A stretch of DNA of 64,000 nt from Rhipidocladum racemiflorum (Eukaryota; Streptophyta; Magnoliopsida; Poales; Poaceae), in NCBI GenBank assembly GCA_036346355.1, contig CM070583.1:992001-1056000 (forward strand). The letters are read 5' to 3'. The notes under the pieces are model-generated. The model searched no databases, had not been told where the DNA came from, and saw only the letters and a list, made by a program, of their open reading frames with translations. Each line of letters begins with the position of its first letter. The stretch's first letter is position 1. Shown here in pieces: positions 45,144-56,924 of the stretch. Both the position numbers and the translations under genes were made by a program.

Positions 45144-47487
45144 CTCTCATCCTATTATAAACTAACATGAGTCCTTTTATGTTTTTCCTCTTAATACAAA
45201 TTGTAATGAGACTTCAAAATATTTATGGTCGAAACAAGGAAAGGACCAACTGAAATCCGTGTAGTTTTAGCCCCTTGTAATTGCGTTACAAAAGCATGCT
45301 TGTTTTTGTTTGGGATAGCACATAAGCACTTACAGATTTTTTTAACCCCAAAAGTGCATTGTAGTGCACTATATAAGAGATATTGATCTTTTATTTAACG
45401 ACAGAGATATGTCTCTTTATGTGGTTATTACTTCGTTCATTTCGAATTCTATATAGATATAGAACCAAGACAAGGATAAACAGAAAACATACTAAACACC
45501 TTATTTAGGACCATTGATTTCAAAATAATATAATCTTTTACTTATTTTGAACTGATGACCACTCTTTAGCGAGATTATTTCTTGGTTGCCACACATAATA
45601 TGCCTTGAATATTAGGCTCCCCTGGTTCACTTTCTGATCCCTATTCAGCTTGCTGTCATGTTTACTTCCATTTTGTAACTTACTGATCTGAAATTCGACT
45701 GTTGTTCGAAAATTGAAATTTAACAGTAAGGGACAGATACACCTAGTTCTCGCTCTTTAGACAGGGAAAAAAATCCTTATATTCACTGAGCTGCGAGCAT
45801 GTTGTAATGTCTGAACTACAAGAATCATCTGCTCCCAAAATACCAAGCACCACTTCTTTTTCTCCTAGTAAACATATTAGCAATAGAACAGCCCTGTATT
45901 TTAATTTCGAGCCAATACTTATCTACTAATTATAGCTGATAAATAGTATTGATGTCCTTCTCCAAGGCCCTAGGGAAAAACTTATTAATTAGCAACTAAT
46001 CATAGCTGATAATACTTATCTACTAATCTAACTAAGCAGTTCATGTTGACCGCATTTGTTGGACCAGCGAGAGGCTCCCTAACTAGAAACCAATGGCCCA
46101 GAATTTGGACGATGGTTGCTAAAGAAAACATCCGGATGAAACTTATCAAAACCCGCGATGTATCTGCAGGGATCAGATCGTCTCCAGCTCTGCATGCATA
46201 GCCGGACATTGTTTTCCCTCTCTACTAGGCTAACTGACCATCCAACTTAACAGGCTCTGCATTGGCTGCTTTTGGTGTTCCAAGATTCAGAACCAAAGGC
46301 AGTGGTCCTGGACGGCTTGCTCTCCTCTGCCTTTGCATCCTAACAAAAGGCGATTGAATTCGCACGCTTTGGCCGGCCATGTCTCGTACGTCCACCATGC
46401 ATAGCAAGAAAAGGAGAGGAGAAAATCCAGTGTACTATGGGCAGACAGCAGCAAGTGCTTGGTCACATCGCTGTGCATTGTGCCACTATCATACTGGCAA
46501 GTCTTTTTTATTTGTCTTTTGTAGTACTTTTATTGTGCTTGTGATCCATCCATGGTTCAGCAAACATGGCAAGATGGGGAAAGGAAACTGCACTAGGACC
46601 TCTCTGAAACGTAGGAATTTCACAGGAATTGTTTATGTTTTTAGGAGCTAGCCACAATCGTTGAGCTCATGGTTGTGGAAGAAAGGAGTAAAGTGGACTA
46701 GTTCTTGTGTCATATTGGTCCATAAGATGCTCCATTAAGCTAGAGCTAGCTCCAACTACAAAGAATTCTGGAGGAATTCGTTAATGGATTAATCCGTGCA
46801 GCTGCGCATCTCAGCTATGAAACAAGCACTAATGGTAATGGGGTTGTTGTGATTAGCACAGAAATATAATATCTGATACAACTCTGTTTTCCTCAAGGTA
46901 GAACATATAACAGAAATCTGTAGCCATGAACTCGACTTTGAGGATATATAAGCAATATATTTTGCAGCCTACCTACTTTAATCTGCTGATGTTACATAAT
47001 ATGATTGGCTGGGCTTCCCCCTTGATTCTGTCTTACTGCTCATGCATAATAAGACCCGTTTAATATTTGGTTGTGTGAAGAGGACCGTATCCCATACTTT
47101 TCGTTAATTTAAGTATACAATTCACAGCCTCCTCGCGTGTATGTGACAAAATGCGCCTTTATTTGATACCAATCGAAATATATTCCTTCAAACAATCTTG
47201 CTGCTGGAGACTCTAGCTGCATATGTATTTGGAACCATAGATAACCTGGATCGGTATATGGTTTGGCACTACGTAGTATTTTTCAACATAGACTAGTTAA
47301 GTTAGCTTCAGTCTGCAACAGCCACCCAATGGCGGCAAGGAACCATGGACAAACCTAGGACGATATCATATCCGTAGCTATCCAGGGCTAGAGATTTTTA
47401 ACTGCAGGAGGAACATGCTATGCAATACAGACAGAGAACGCTGGAAAGAGCTAGCATCTAAAAGGTCTCTGGTGTCGTAGGCCAAAC
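45144..47487. other. Intergenic, no gene supported
   Basis: A/T-rich DNA with short frames only. 46090-46138 is one end of a CATCCGGATG-family MITE. The 90-codon frame at 46379-46651 has no domain and is not called. Confidence 0.4.
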
Positions 47488-47760
47488 ATGCAGGGAGGAG
47501 GAGATCGATGGCAGCAAGCCAGCCTTTTGTCTTCAGAATGTCCAATGAGCACTCACTCTCCTTTGCCTTTGCCTTTGATTAAGCAAAAGGCAGCTGGAAT
47601 ATGTCCAAGCTTTGTGCCCAACACCACTAGCATCTACTGCCAAGCATCCCACAAGGAGATGTCTCCTCATCATCTCCAAGGCCACCAGGTGGCACCCCCC
47701 CTTAAAACACCCCATTTCAGTGATGAATCAGGACTGGCATCTTCAAACAAGGAGGTTTAG
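47488..47760 (+). CDS. Small unrecognised open frame (90 codons)
   Basis: An ATG at 47488 starts a 90-codon frame (MQGGGDRWQQASLLSSECP at the start, ending SNKEV) with moderately GC-rich, plausible plant composition in an A/T-rich neighbourhood. No domain, signal peptide or family was recognised. It might be a small protein, an exon of a longer transcript, or a chance frame in a non-coding RNA. The antisense frame in the same place is taken to be a shadow. Confidence 0.22.
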   Translation: MQGGGDRWQQASLLSSECPMSTHSPLPLPLIKQKAAGICPSFVPNTTSIYCQASHKEMSPHHLQGHQVAPPLKTPHFSDESGLASSNKEV

Positions 47761-48456
47761 ATTTCTTGTGATCTCTCTGTGCATTTGATGCTATGGGTAA
47801 TTTTTAGGGACTCTGCACAAGTTGTCAATTAACCACTGCTGTCAATGGAGGAAAAAAAAAAGGGCACAAAAACTAACACTTCCATGAACCTGAAGGTTGC
47901 ACCTTCAGTTATAAAGACATGATCCCCACAGAGTTCTGAATTCTGAAACTTCGTTAGGGGATCGATGGGCTCTGAGTCATAGTTGTATCTGTGATGTAGA
48001 TAAAGACTTTGTGATTTTTATGTAAAAAAAATCCTAATTACTGCCTTAGAAACAATATAATGGGCTTCTTAAGGCTAATCAAATCCAAACGATCTCCAGA
48101 TTCATCCACATCTCCAAACCCCAGCTAGCTACTACCAAAGATACCTTTCTAGAGCCGCTCCTACTTTATTTCACTACAAATTGTATGATACCAAAAAAAA
48201 ACTACTTTATATTCATGTCAGGTAGTATTTACGACGAGGAAACATCGTCTTCATGGACGAGGTGCTCTCTCTTTCACATAATTATAATGTGCTTTCATGT
48301 AATCTCAAGATCACCCCGTATTTTCCGTGGGCCAAGAGAGGAAAATTGCAGGGATGACAGAGACGAAGAATCCTGTAAGAGCACTGAGAAGTGAGGGGTT
48401 TTTAATGCGGAAGAATCCGTTGGCGTTGCAAATTGTTGGGCGAAGATGCTTTGCCC

Positions 48457-48518
<62 letters not shown>

Positions 48519-48637
48519 TACTGACATGACACCAAATGAGCATCCAGTTTTAATTAAGCTAGAAAGGCTAGCTCTCTTTATGGCATGAACATATAGTCGT
48601 AAAGCACAGGGAGGAGGAATTCATAGCCATTAGCCAC
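47761..48637. other. Intergenic, with microsatellite and hairpin
   Basis: Contains an inverted repeat TTGTTGGGC/GCCCAACAA (about 48436-48463) directly followed by a long AG run. No gene seen. Confidence 0.45.
48462..48515. repeat. AG dinucleotide microsatellite (about 27 units)
   Basis: An uninterrupted AG run, likely hypervariable. Confidence 0.95.
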
Positions 48638-51216
48638 CTACCTAATGGTGCGGCAACAAAGCCGGCAAAATTGCAACACACCAAGGCGCCTCCGGCTTTT
48701 ATCCCGGCTGCTTATACTATCTTTGTTAAACCTAGGGAGATTCCCGGCCCGATGCGGGCCACGTCGGCCCGGCTCCCCCTCGCGTGACGCGTGGACCGGC
48801 CACGTGGACCGGGCTGCTCGCTTCGGCGCGCGGCCCCTTCGGATGAACGCGTAGGCGCGTGGGTGCGGCCCCCTTGCCTTGATAGCTTCGTCGTGAGGCA
48901 CCGCGTACACATACGGCGGGTAGGCGGTTCGATGCGGCCACACGTACGCCATCCAGGGGCAGCGGCTTCCGCGGCGTGTTACGCCGCGCGGTAGGGTCGA
49001 GGATATGATTAGAGGAGGGTGAATAGGTGTCAATAGTTCTTCTTGTTGCCTTATTGCTGCCTGCTGTCGCCTCAACATCTCTTCCTCCTGCCTAACATCA
49101 CGAGAGCTTCATGAGCTACTCTGAGAAGAAGACGGCCTCGTCCTGGCTAAGGCTTCACTGGAATCAACGATCCCGTTGAACATGGGAAATCTGCCATATT
49201 TCTTGCCACCACCACTCGAGTACAAAGCAACCATGTTGATCTCCTCTTTCCTCCAATCATAGTCTTCCCCGTGACGTTCGACCATCAATTCTCCGTACCG
49301 AGCCTACAATATATGCAATTTAGGAGAAATCTTGAAAATGCATTGAGTTAGTACTTTGGAAATTGTAGTGGCCAAATTTTGTGAAGTTGTAGCATTACAA
49401 AGCTGATCAGGTTGTGTAGGATCAGCTCCATAGTGGCCCCAGAAATACGTCTCAATAGAGCTTGGCGCAACTCCACTTTGAGCCTCATGTGATTCAATGT
49501 TCAATTGTATTAGTGAGTATAATTGTAAGATATACCCTAAAGAGCTAGCAACTATGATGTAACAAACATACCATTCGCTTAGCGAGACGAAGATGTCCAT
49601 CGGCGCCATACCGCTGAGTTACCCTAGGGTCTGCCTGGTGATTCCCCCTCTTCATCCTAGACTGCTCCACGAAGGAAGGTGAGGCCCAGTAGGCACAAAG
49701 TGCTCGCCAAGCATCAGGACACTTCCTGAGCCAAGACAGGTCCACCTGTAGGTACTCATCTTCTCGAAGGTAGATTTTTGAAACACCTAATTTCTTGCTC
49801 ATATCCTGGTGTTTGAACAACTTGTAGTACATACACACTGTTTGGATACGAGCATTGGACATCATGTCCTTCACCACCCTTTTGGCAGCATTCTCAAATA
49901 CATACTTTGCCTTAGCTGCCAATGACTGCTCTTGCCCATCAGGCAAACGATATCTCAACTAATTGTGGAAACACAATATTGTTATACATCTTTATTTCAA
50001 AACTAACAATGTACAAGCAAAGTCAGCATTAAGAATATTCCCCAGAAATCTGCCCACACCCGCATGGCAACAGTGCCGTGCTGGCCATCGGTAGCCAACT
50101 TGTAGTGCTCCCACTTCACTGCTGGTTGAGAAACACCGCCCACCAAGACCAACCCTGGATAGTGGTACCGACAAAGATTTCCCAAGGTAGCATTAACGGA
50201 TCGCAACCGGTTTCTTCCTTCCCACATAAGATCAACCCATTGCCTGCAAATTACAAGTTTGTTGTTACAAAATGAGTAATCAAAAAATGATAAAAAAAAT
50301 TACATCACTTACTCACCATTCACCGTGTGGCACAATCTGTCTCCGTGCCCGAAGGTCCGTTGGAACCTCACTAATCAGGTTAGACCCTCTAAACATAAAC
50401 ACAGGTGCAGCATCTTCTCCATCCCCTTCATCTTCCCCATCCCCATCATCCCCCATCTCCTGTTCAGCTCCATCTCCATCTCCATCATCCCCTGTCTTCT
50501 GGCCAGTTCCATCCCCATCATCCCCTATCTCCTGTCCAGCTCCATCCCCATTCCCATCATTCCTTGCCTCCTGCTCCATAGCAAAGAAATAAGATGTGAT
50601 GTTCATGTTATATATGAGCATAATATTAGAAAAAAAATATAACATTACCTCCACTGTTCGAGCCTCTACTGGTGGAGCAACCTCGTTTCGAGCCTCCTCA
50701 AGGCATCTCTCAAGCGCACTTTCACCGGCTCTGCTGAGAGTTACAGCCTCTAAAGATAGAACCTCCCGCCGAACCTTGGCTCTTCGAAGATGAAGAGTCA
50801 TCTTTCTTCTTTCCTTTCGAGAGGAACTTACTGCCGATGTGAGTAAACGACCTCATCCTGCATGGAAAATATATCAAAATATTTTTAAATTGAAATAATA
50901 AATGAAGGATATATAATACAATATGTAGGCATACTTACTAGAAGTCCTCGTCCTGAGGAGGTTCAATGGAAATATTTTGTACATTACCACGACGAGGCAT
51001 GGATTTATGACGATTTTGCGAGCCATTTGAGCCACGATGAGAGCAACTGGATCTCATCGAATTATTTTCGTCGGCCTTGTCAATTATATCGACGAAAATA
51101 AATATAATTTCGTCGGTTCTGGTTGACCGACGAAAATAATAAGTTATTAACATCAGCCTTTTTTTGGCGGACGAAAATATTTTGAGCCGACAAAAATAGT
51201 GTAGATTCCTATAGTG
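48638..51216 (-). mobile_element. CACTA (En/Spm-type) element remnant with TnpA-like exons
   Basis: The right end is CACTATAGGAATC (minus strand, 51204-51216), with subterminal repeats of the ACGAAAAT/TTTTCGTCGG type at about 51070-51190. Inside, minus-strand coding pieces read like the plant Ptta/En/Spm transposase family: LGNLCRYHYPGLV with YKLATDGQHGTVAMRVWADF (about 50045-50210), then LSWLRKCPDAWRALCAYW and QRYGADGHLRLAKRM (about 49570-49760), then ERHGEDYDWRKEEI (about 49240-49290) and MLRRQQAAIRQQEELL (about 49030-49078). Upstream pieces (50313-51055) include an acidic repeat of GDDGDG units. No left CACTA end was found, and 48690-49010 is an unrelated GC-rich insertion or replacement, so the element is truncated and probably dead. 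Confidence 0.75.
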
Positions 51217-51604
51217 AGAGTGCAATACAAGCACATCGTCAGGAGCCAAAAGTGTAAGGACACATGCGTAGTTACGTGCGTCACTCCACCTAATAAAATT
51301 TTACTCGCTCTTTTAAGAAAATACAATACATATTTTGACTTTACATAAGGATTAAAATTACAGTAAAATTGAGAAAGTACGAGAGAAGATGACTTAGATA
51401 CCCCACTTATGGTGTATATGGTTAAGAGAGAATAATAGAGATATAGTTTGAAAAGCCTTATTAAATCTACATGTAATACCTATATTTCTAAAGAAGATTG
51501 TTTAAATTATAGATTATTCATATTATAAATTTTATATTTATAAACGGATGGAGTATATCGTCTAACGGGGAGGAGGGAATTAGACTACTTGTGGGCGCGC
51601 CCAC
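51217..51604. other. MADS26 upstream region with Stowaway-like remnant
   Basis: About 51290-51558 ends in ATAAACGGATGGAGTATA, the inverted form of the common Stowaway/mariner MITE end (TACTCCxTCCGTTTAT). The left end was not defined. No gene seen. Confidence 0.45.
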
Positions 51605-51611
51605 TATATAA
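51605..51611 (+). promoter_or_regulatory. TATA box of MADS26
   Basis: TATATAA about 135 bases upstream of the ATG at 51744, followed by an AG-rich run (51641-51654), a frequent feature of plant 5' untranslated leaders. Confidence 0.6.
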
Positions 51612-51743
51612 TGGCATATCTGGTCTCTCTTTGCTAACCAAGAGAGAGAGAGAGAGTCGCATAGCCAGAGAGCCGTAAGGTTTCACCTCAGCAACCTCGA
51701 AGCTAGTCCAAACTAGTGGGAGGTTGTTTGCAGAAGGATATCC

Positions 51744-53907
51744 ATGGCCAGAGGCAAGGTGCAGCTCCGCCGCATCGAGAACCCCGTCCACCGGCAGGTC
51801 ACCTTCTGCAAGCGCCGCGCCGGGCTGCTCAAGAAGGCCAGGGAGCTCTCCGTCCTCTGCGACGCCGACATCGGTATCATCATCTTCTCCGCCCACGGCA
51901 AGCTCTACGACCTCGCCACCACAGGGTAGGCCGGCAGTACTCCTGCCCCTCTCTGCTTCATCTCGTTGCTAAAAAAAATGCATTCGATGAATAGTGATAG
52001 CTTCAGCTTTAAGCTCCGACAAGCGCTGCTTCTATGCTTTCTCTCTCGATACAAGCTGTACAAATCTTAAAGTAAATGAAAGAGTAAATAATCACCATCT
52101 ATCTTTCATTCATGTTTTAATATTTGTACAACTTTAAAAAAGAAAAGCATAAAAACACCTCTCGCTAATAATTAATTTACTGGGTTAACAGAACTATGGA
52201 AGAACTGATCGAGAGGTACAAGAGAGCGAGCGAAGAAGGCATGCAGGCCGATGGCTGCGGCGACCAGAGAATGGTTAGTCGTTGGTGATTGTGTCTCTTT
52301 TGTCCTGTCCCACTCGAAAGATCAAAGTAAGCATCGTAGATTCATTTCTGGTGTCTACTTGCTTGGACATAATGTAATATGTCACTTTTAGGGGTCTAAT
52401 GTTAGTGTCTTTTCCCATGGATATAGCATCATGAGTTGCAAGTTACACATGAAGCATGGGTAGCACTGTGCTTTTTAAGAGTCTAGCTGCTAATTTTCTC
52501 ATGCATAGTATATTAGTAGGAAACTGCTATAGGTGAAGTTGAGACCTGGAATATATGATGCCCTTATGCTATCATCTGATCTATTTAATTACAACAGCCT
52601 TTGAGACTATATGGCGGTACAAAACCCTCTCTGTTCGCAACTTTTACACCAGTGTTCAACTTCCTACTAGATTCAGGCAATAGACACCCTCTGTGTTACA
52701 GGTTGCCACTAGCTGCAACTTCAGAATATTGCCTCGTCTCCTCTCCCTGTGCTCATTTAAAACTTGACCATGTATCTGACCAGGACCCAAAACAGGAAGC
52801 AATGGTTCTGAAACAAGAAATCGATCTACTGCAGAAGGGCCTGAGGTAATTTACTCACAGGTTGCACTACAATCTGCCATAAATTAGATTTATTCTCAGA
52901 AAGTAGATGGAAGAACACAAACCCTTGCAGCGCATGTCCAAGTTTGATTTCATAAGCCAACATATTTTACCATTCAAAGGTCCCCCTGAGACCCTGACAT
53001 CTATGTTTACTTACAAGTTAGGGCTGTGACATGAATCCAGTACAGTCCCAGTCATTGTCCACACCCCAAAGTCCATACCACTTATTGGACCATTTGCAAG
53101 CAACATAAACATTTTTCTAAGTGCCACAAACTTGAAACTTTTGCCCTTACAGTTAGTTGAGCTTCATGCACCAAACCAAACTGTCTACTCAAAAACACTT
53201 GGGTTGTCAAAAGATAAATCAGATTTTACTCAACATTTTTTAACGAATTCTGCCACTTACTCTTGACAAGATCAAAAACCATGGCAGGTACATCTATGGG
53301 AACAGGGCAAATGAGCAAATGACCGTTGAAGAACTGAATGCCCTAGAGAGATACTTAGAGATATGGATGTACAACATCCGCTCCGCAAAGGTAATTCACA
53401 GAAAGTCTCGGAGTTTCTTAAAAAAAAATATTGTTTCAGACATTGCTAAACCTTCTCATCTAAAAGATGCAGATAATGATCCAAGAGATCCAAGCACTGA
53501 AGAGCAAGGCAAGTCAAATAGTCTCGTTTACCCCTATCAATACCCAATAAAACATTGGCAGCTTACTAAAAAAAATAGCTGAACTCTTTATATGCAGGAA
53601 GGCATGTTGAAAGCTGCTAACGAAATTCTCCAAGAAAAGGTATCGATTATTGCTTGACATAAACAGTAAAGTTACCATGTTAAAAACTTAAAATTGAAGA
53701 TACAGATCTTCAAACCGATTCTATAAGATGTTTTCTTGCTTGCAGATAGTAGAACAGAATGGTTTGATCGACGTAGGCATGATGGTAGCAGATCAGCAGA
53801 ATGGGCATTTTAGTACAGTCCCACTGATAGAAGAGATCACTAACCCACTGACTATACTGAGTGGCTATTCTACTTGTAGGGGCTCAGAGATGGGCTATTC
53901 CTTCTGA
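51744..53907 (+). CDS. MADS26: MIKC-type MADS-box transcription factor, MADS26 (AGL12 clade)
   Basis: Seven exons in phase: 51744-51925, 52192-52273, 52784-52845, 53288-53390, 53467-53508, 53598-53639, 53746-53907, giving 224 residues. Exon 1 encodes the MADS DNA-binding domain (MARGKVQLRRIENPVHRQVT, then KKARELSVLCDADIGIIIFS). Exons 3-6 form the keratin-like dimerisation domain (MTVEELNALERYLEIWMYNI); exons 5 and 6 are exactly 42 nt each, as is usual for MIKC genes. The end is SGYSTCRGSEMGYSF. This corresponds closely to rice MADS26, a nuclear regulator linked to root and stress responses. The intron after exon 5 begins GC (AAG|GCAAGT), a recognised minor donor, and the same GC is kept in the partial copy at 33361. 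A MITE lies in intron 1. MADS26 identity is recalled from family knowledge and is strong. Confidence 0.94.
52022..52163. mobile_element. MITE, GAGAGGTGCTTCT family, copy 3 (MADS26 intron 1)
   Basis: GCTGCTTCTATGCTTTC at the left and GAAAAGCATAAAAACACCTCTC at the right, with an interior matching the copy at 24391-24534. It lies in intron 1 in sense-neutral position. The left end is slightly degraded. Confidence 0.65.
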
Positions 53908-54987
53908 CGGTAATTATGCCCTGGGGGACTACTTGTGCTGATTACTAGTGTGTAATACAATTAATAATGCGTTGTGTTATGGTTTGTTCTGCTATAATCC
54001 CTCAGGACCGAGTGCCCTTTAGTATTTGTATTGCCTTGAGTTGTTGTGACTTGTGCTTTTGTTTCCCCTAAAGAACTCTTGAGGAGCTCTAATGTTGAGT
54101 TGTTTCACATAATTGAAACCTTTGTGTGTTGTTGTGTGGGATGTTTACAAGTTACAGTCCTTTTACTCTTCCAGAGCAAGTGATTTTACGTGTGCACAAC
54201 TGGACAATATTTATTTGAAACATGATCTCAGTTTGCTTGTATTAAGGTAAGCAAAGGTGAAATACGAAGGGGAAAAAAAAGTAGATATGAGAAACCATGT
54301 CCTGATATCACTAATAGTCTAATGCAATAATGCTGTCAGATACTACGCAAAAATAAGTGCCAAGAGCGGCGTTTCAATGCTGTCTGCTAATTTCATGCCA
54401 AGAATAGATCCAGCGGCATCTGGGGGTGGAAACAACCTTGTAAACTCAGATCAGTACATGGAACACTACTCAGGTAATTATGGACGTCTACCAATGAAAT
54501 GCTGATACAAGATGGATTTTATACGCAAAACAAATGCAATGTGACGCTTGCAACATAACACAAACATTATTTCAATGTTCTTTCGCCCATGCTTTTCAGG
54601 GGGAAAAATTGTAACACAGGATTATTTTGACCCTTCACCCGTAAAAAAACATAACACATGATTATTTTGACCGTTGAGGCGCTGACACGTAAATGAAAAA
54701 CATAAACCAACACTGAAAGAACAGCCTGAAGGACATGCCATACTTAGCATCAGGCATGAACAAGCGATTCTAGTGTGGTTCTAGCACTTAACTATCCAAA
54801 AGAACCCATGATCCATAATTACCCTTGGTATGCATACAGGAAGGCTGGCAAGAATTCTTTGGCAGAAGAGAAATGCAGATATGAACGACTGAACCTATGT
54901 TCAGATCTGCCTACTATCTAAACCACACATTTCATCATTAAGATCTCTGCCAAAAGAAACTAGCTACATGAAAAGGGTTTGAATGCA
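53908..54987 (+). other. MADS26 3' flank with two possible extra exons
   Basis: 54340-54473 is open in one frame after a CAG acceptor and ends before GTAATT. It reads SGVSMLSANFMPRIDPAA and NNLVNSDQYMEHYS. A following piece from 54840 (after TACAG) continues 17 codons to a TGA near 54892. The composition is coding-like, but I do not recognise the peptide. It could be an alternative 3' end of MADS26 or a fragment of another gene. The rest is 3' untranslated or intergenic DNA. The duplicate at 33 kb lacks this stretch. Confidence 0.35.
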
Positions 54988-55529
54988 GTGTGAAGCATTT
55001 TATTGTCTTCGAGATGAATCAATACTTACTAGCTGCAAAATAGTCGTTTGAGAACAGATATATTGAAAAGGAACAGCATTTAGTTTCTGCACTAGTGCGA
55101 GCATGAACATTGCAGAGGACTGAGAACAAACAGAGGTCATAGTAGAGGAAATAAAATACATTGTCCAGTTGGTTGTCACAACCGATACGCACACCTAGTT
55201 GGGAGAGACAAGGAAGCAAAGAACTACAAAACCCACACTAGAGACATCATTGTTTTGTCAAGCTGGTATGCTGACATCAGTCAATGTGGCACGTTCAGTT
55301 CTTCTGGCCTGTTCACAGAAGCACAGACAACGCAGGAGGGTTAGGATAAACCAGGAATCCTTTAGTAGCAACTAGCACAACAAAAGGAAATACTGTCAGC
55401 CAGACAGTTTACTCCAATAAAAAACATTTTAACAAATATTATCATAATGAACTAACATAGCTGCATCCTATAAACTTTAGGCTTTTAATAGTCCTAATTC
55501 ACTTCAATGGAAATATGATGTATCTTTGA

Positions 55530-56580
55530 CAGAGGCGGAACTAGGGGGGGGGGGGTGCCCGGTATGCCCCGGCACCCCCAAATTGTTATGGTTATTATTT
55601 TGTGGCCTCAGAAGATGCATGTCATTGTACAGCATCGTTTGAGCTTCTCTATAAGATGACAAAATCAACAAATGTTGAAGTGATTGTTGATCGGATGACT
55701 GAGTACATGATCACCATAACTGATTACCATTACAAAACATAAATTGCATCACGTTGTGTTGAGCTAGCAGAGCAATTTGCACCCAGCCATCAGTGGTTCA
55801 TCCAGGAAACATCATGAGGATTTGCCAATTGTTGCCAAGCATTTGGTGTAATTTTTATTTTAGTACAAGACACTTCGGTTCCTCTACTTATTTACCAGAC
55901 CATGAACAAAGTCTTTGAGCACGCTGGAGATCTTGTCTACATTAGAGTGGCACACAATTTGATGCAGCTTATTGCTGACGGCTTTGGAGAGGAGGATGAA
56001 GGTGCTGATAGTCAACTAAGATCATCAGCTGTATGTACTCTAGACTTATATTAATACTTTGCTGCAAATTCTTGTTAGTGCTAACTGTGATTTCTGTGTG
56101 AATAAACACACTTTTAATCATAATTAATCTACAATCGATCAATTTATCTTGAAATAAAGAAAAAAAGACAGCTTGAGTTGATTGTGCTTGATGAATCCAA
56201 TTGTAACTACAAACTACCTGCAAAATCCCCCTTCAGCCCCAGTGTAGAGATGGATTGAACTGAACTAACTAAATGAGAACTCGTGTTTTCACATTTGAAT
56301 AGGATGGGCACAAGAATATTCCTTTGTTTTTCTAACTTGATAGTAAACGCTGGAGGAAAATTTTCAGGATATTAGGATAGCAGCGCAGGCGACACGCGGC
56401 GCGGCAAGTGGCTCGGGCCGTCGGGCGGGTAAGCAGTGCGCGGCGTGAGGCAAAGGGGGGCGGCACGGCACGTGACGCAGAGGCACGGGGCCAGCATGAC
56501 GGACAGCGCAGACGGTCAGCGCGACACCACGACAAACCGGCAGAGGCACACCCATTAGAAATTTCCTAGTTCCACCACTG
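55530..56580 (+). mobile_element. Pack-type hAT element carrying AP-4 epsilon adaptin-like exons
   Basis: Ends CAGAGGCGGAACTAGG and, inverted, CAGTGGTGGAACTAGG; flanks ATCTTTGA (55522-55529) and ATCATTGA (56581-56588) form an 8-bp duplication with one mismatch. The duplicate locus at about 33915 has one ATCATTGA and no insert. Inside, two blocks look like a copied host gene (see the separate entry). A run of about 12 G follows the left end. About 56380-56520 is a GC-rich block of unknown source. No transposase frame, so it is non-autonomous. Confidence 0.85.
55636..56030 (+). pseudogene. Captured AP-4 complex subunit epsilon fragment
   Basis: Exon-like block 1 (55636-55805) reads FELLYKMTKSTNVEVIVDRM, then RCVELAEQFAP and QWFIQ, with an in-frame TAA where the family has KTE (GAA to TAA). 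Block 2 (55899-56030) follows an acceptor TTTACCAG and reads MNKVFEHAGDLVYIRVAHNL, then EEDEGADSQLRSSA, open for 44 codons, ending at GT. The intron between is retained with its donor decayed from GT to GA. This wording fits the adaptin trunk of plant AP-4 epsilon, part of the trans-Golgi vesicle coat. Keeping the intron shows that genomic DNA, not mRNA, was copied. It is a non-functional fragment. Confidence 0.72.
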
Positions 56581-56924
56581 ATCATTGAAACCTTGCAGTT
56601 GCAACTCTTCGTATAATGTCCTTATAAGAGAGCTAATATTAACTTGCGACACTAACAAATACTATCACACAACTACCCGACTCCTATCAGTCGCCTGTTA
56701 ACAAGTACTGAAACAGGCACAACCACATCCTAATTCAGTCCAACAATATAATAGCGACGTGATGCAATCGCAGCTTTAACATCCGAGCCCACTCAAAAGG
56801 TGTATCATCGCTACCTCACAATCACAACCTTTGCATAGAAGCCACTGGAATCACTATGGCATAATGTTTCTCATACAGAGGGAAAGATATGTAGGTACTA
56901 GACACAGGACTTATTAAAACCTAA

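Noticed and set aside
46379..46651. 90-codon frame near 46.4 kb
   Set aside because: A/T-rich, no domain, no splice-consistent neighbours; likely chance.
48436..48463. Perfect inverted repeat TTGTTGGGC/GCCCAACAA next to the AG run, considered as a microRNA or terminator
   Set aside because: The stem is only 9 bp, too short for a plant microRNA precursor, and no gene ends here.
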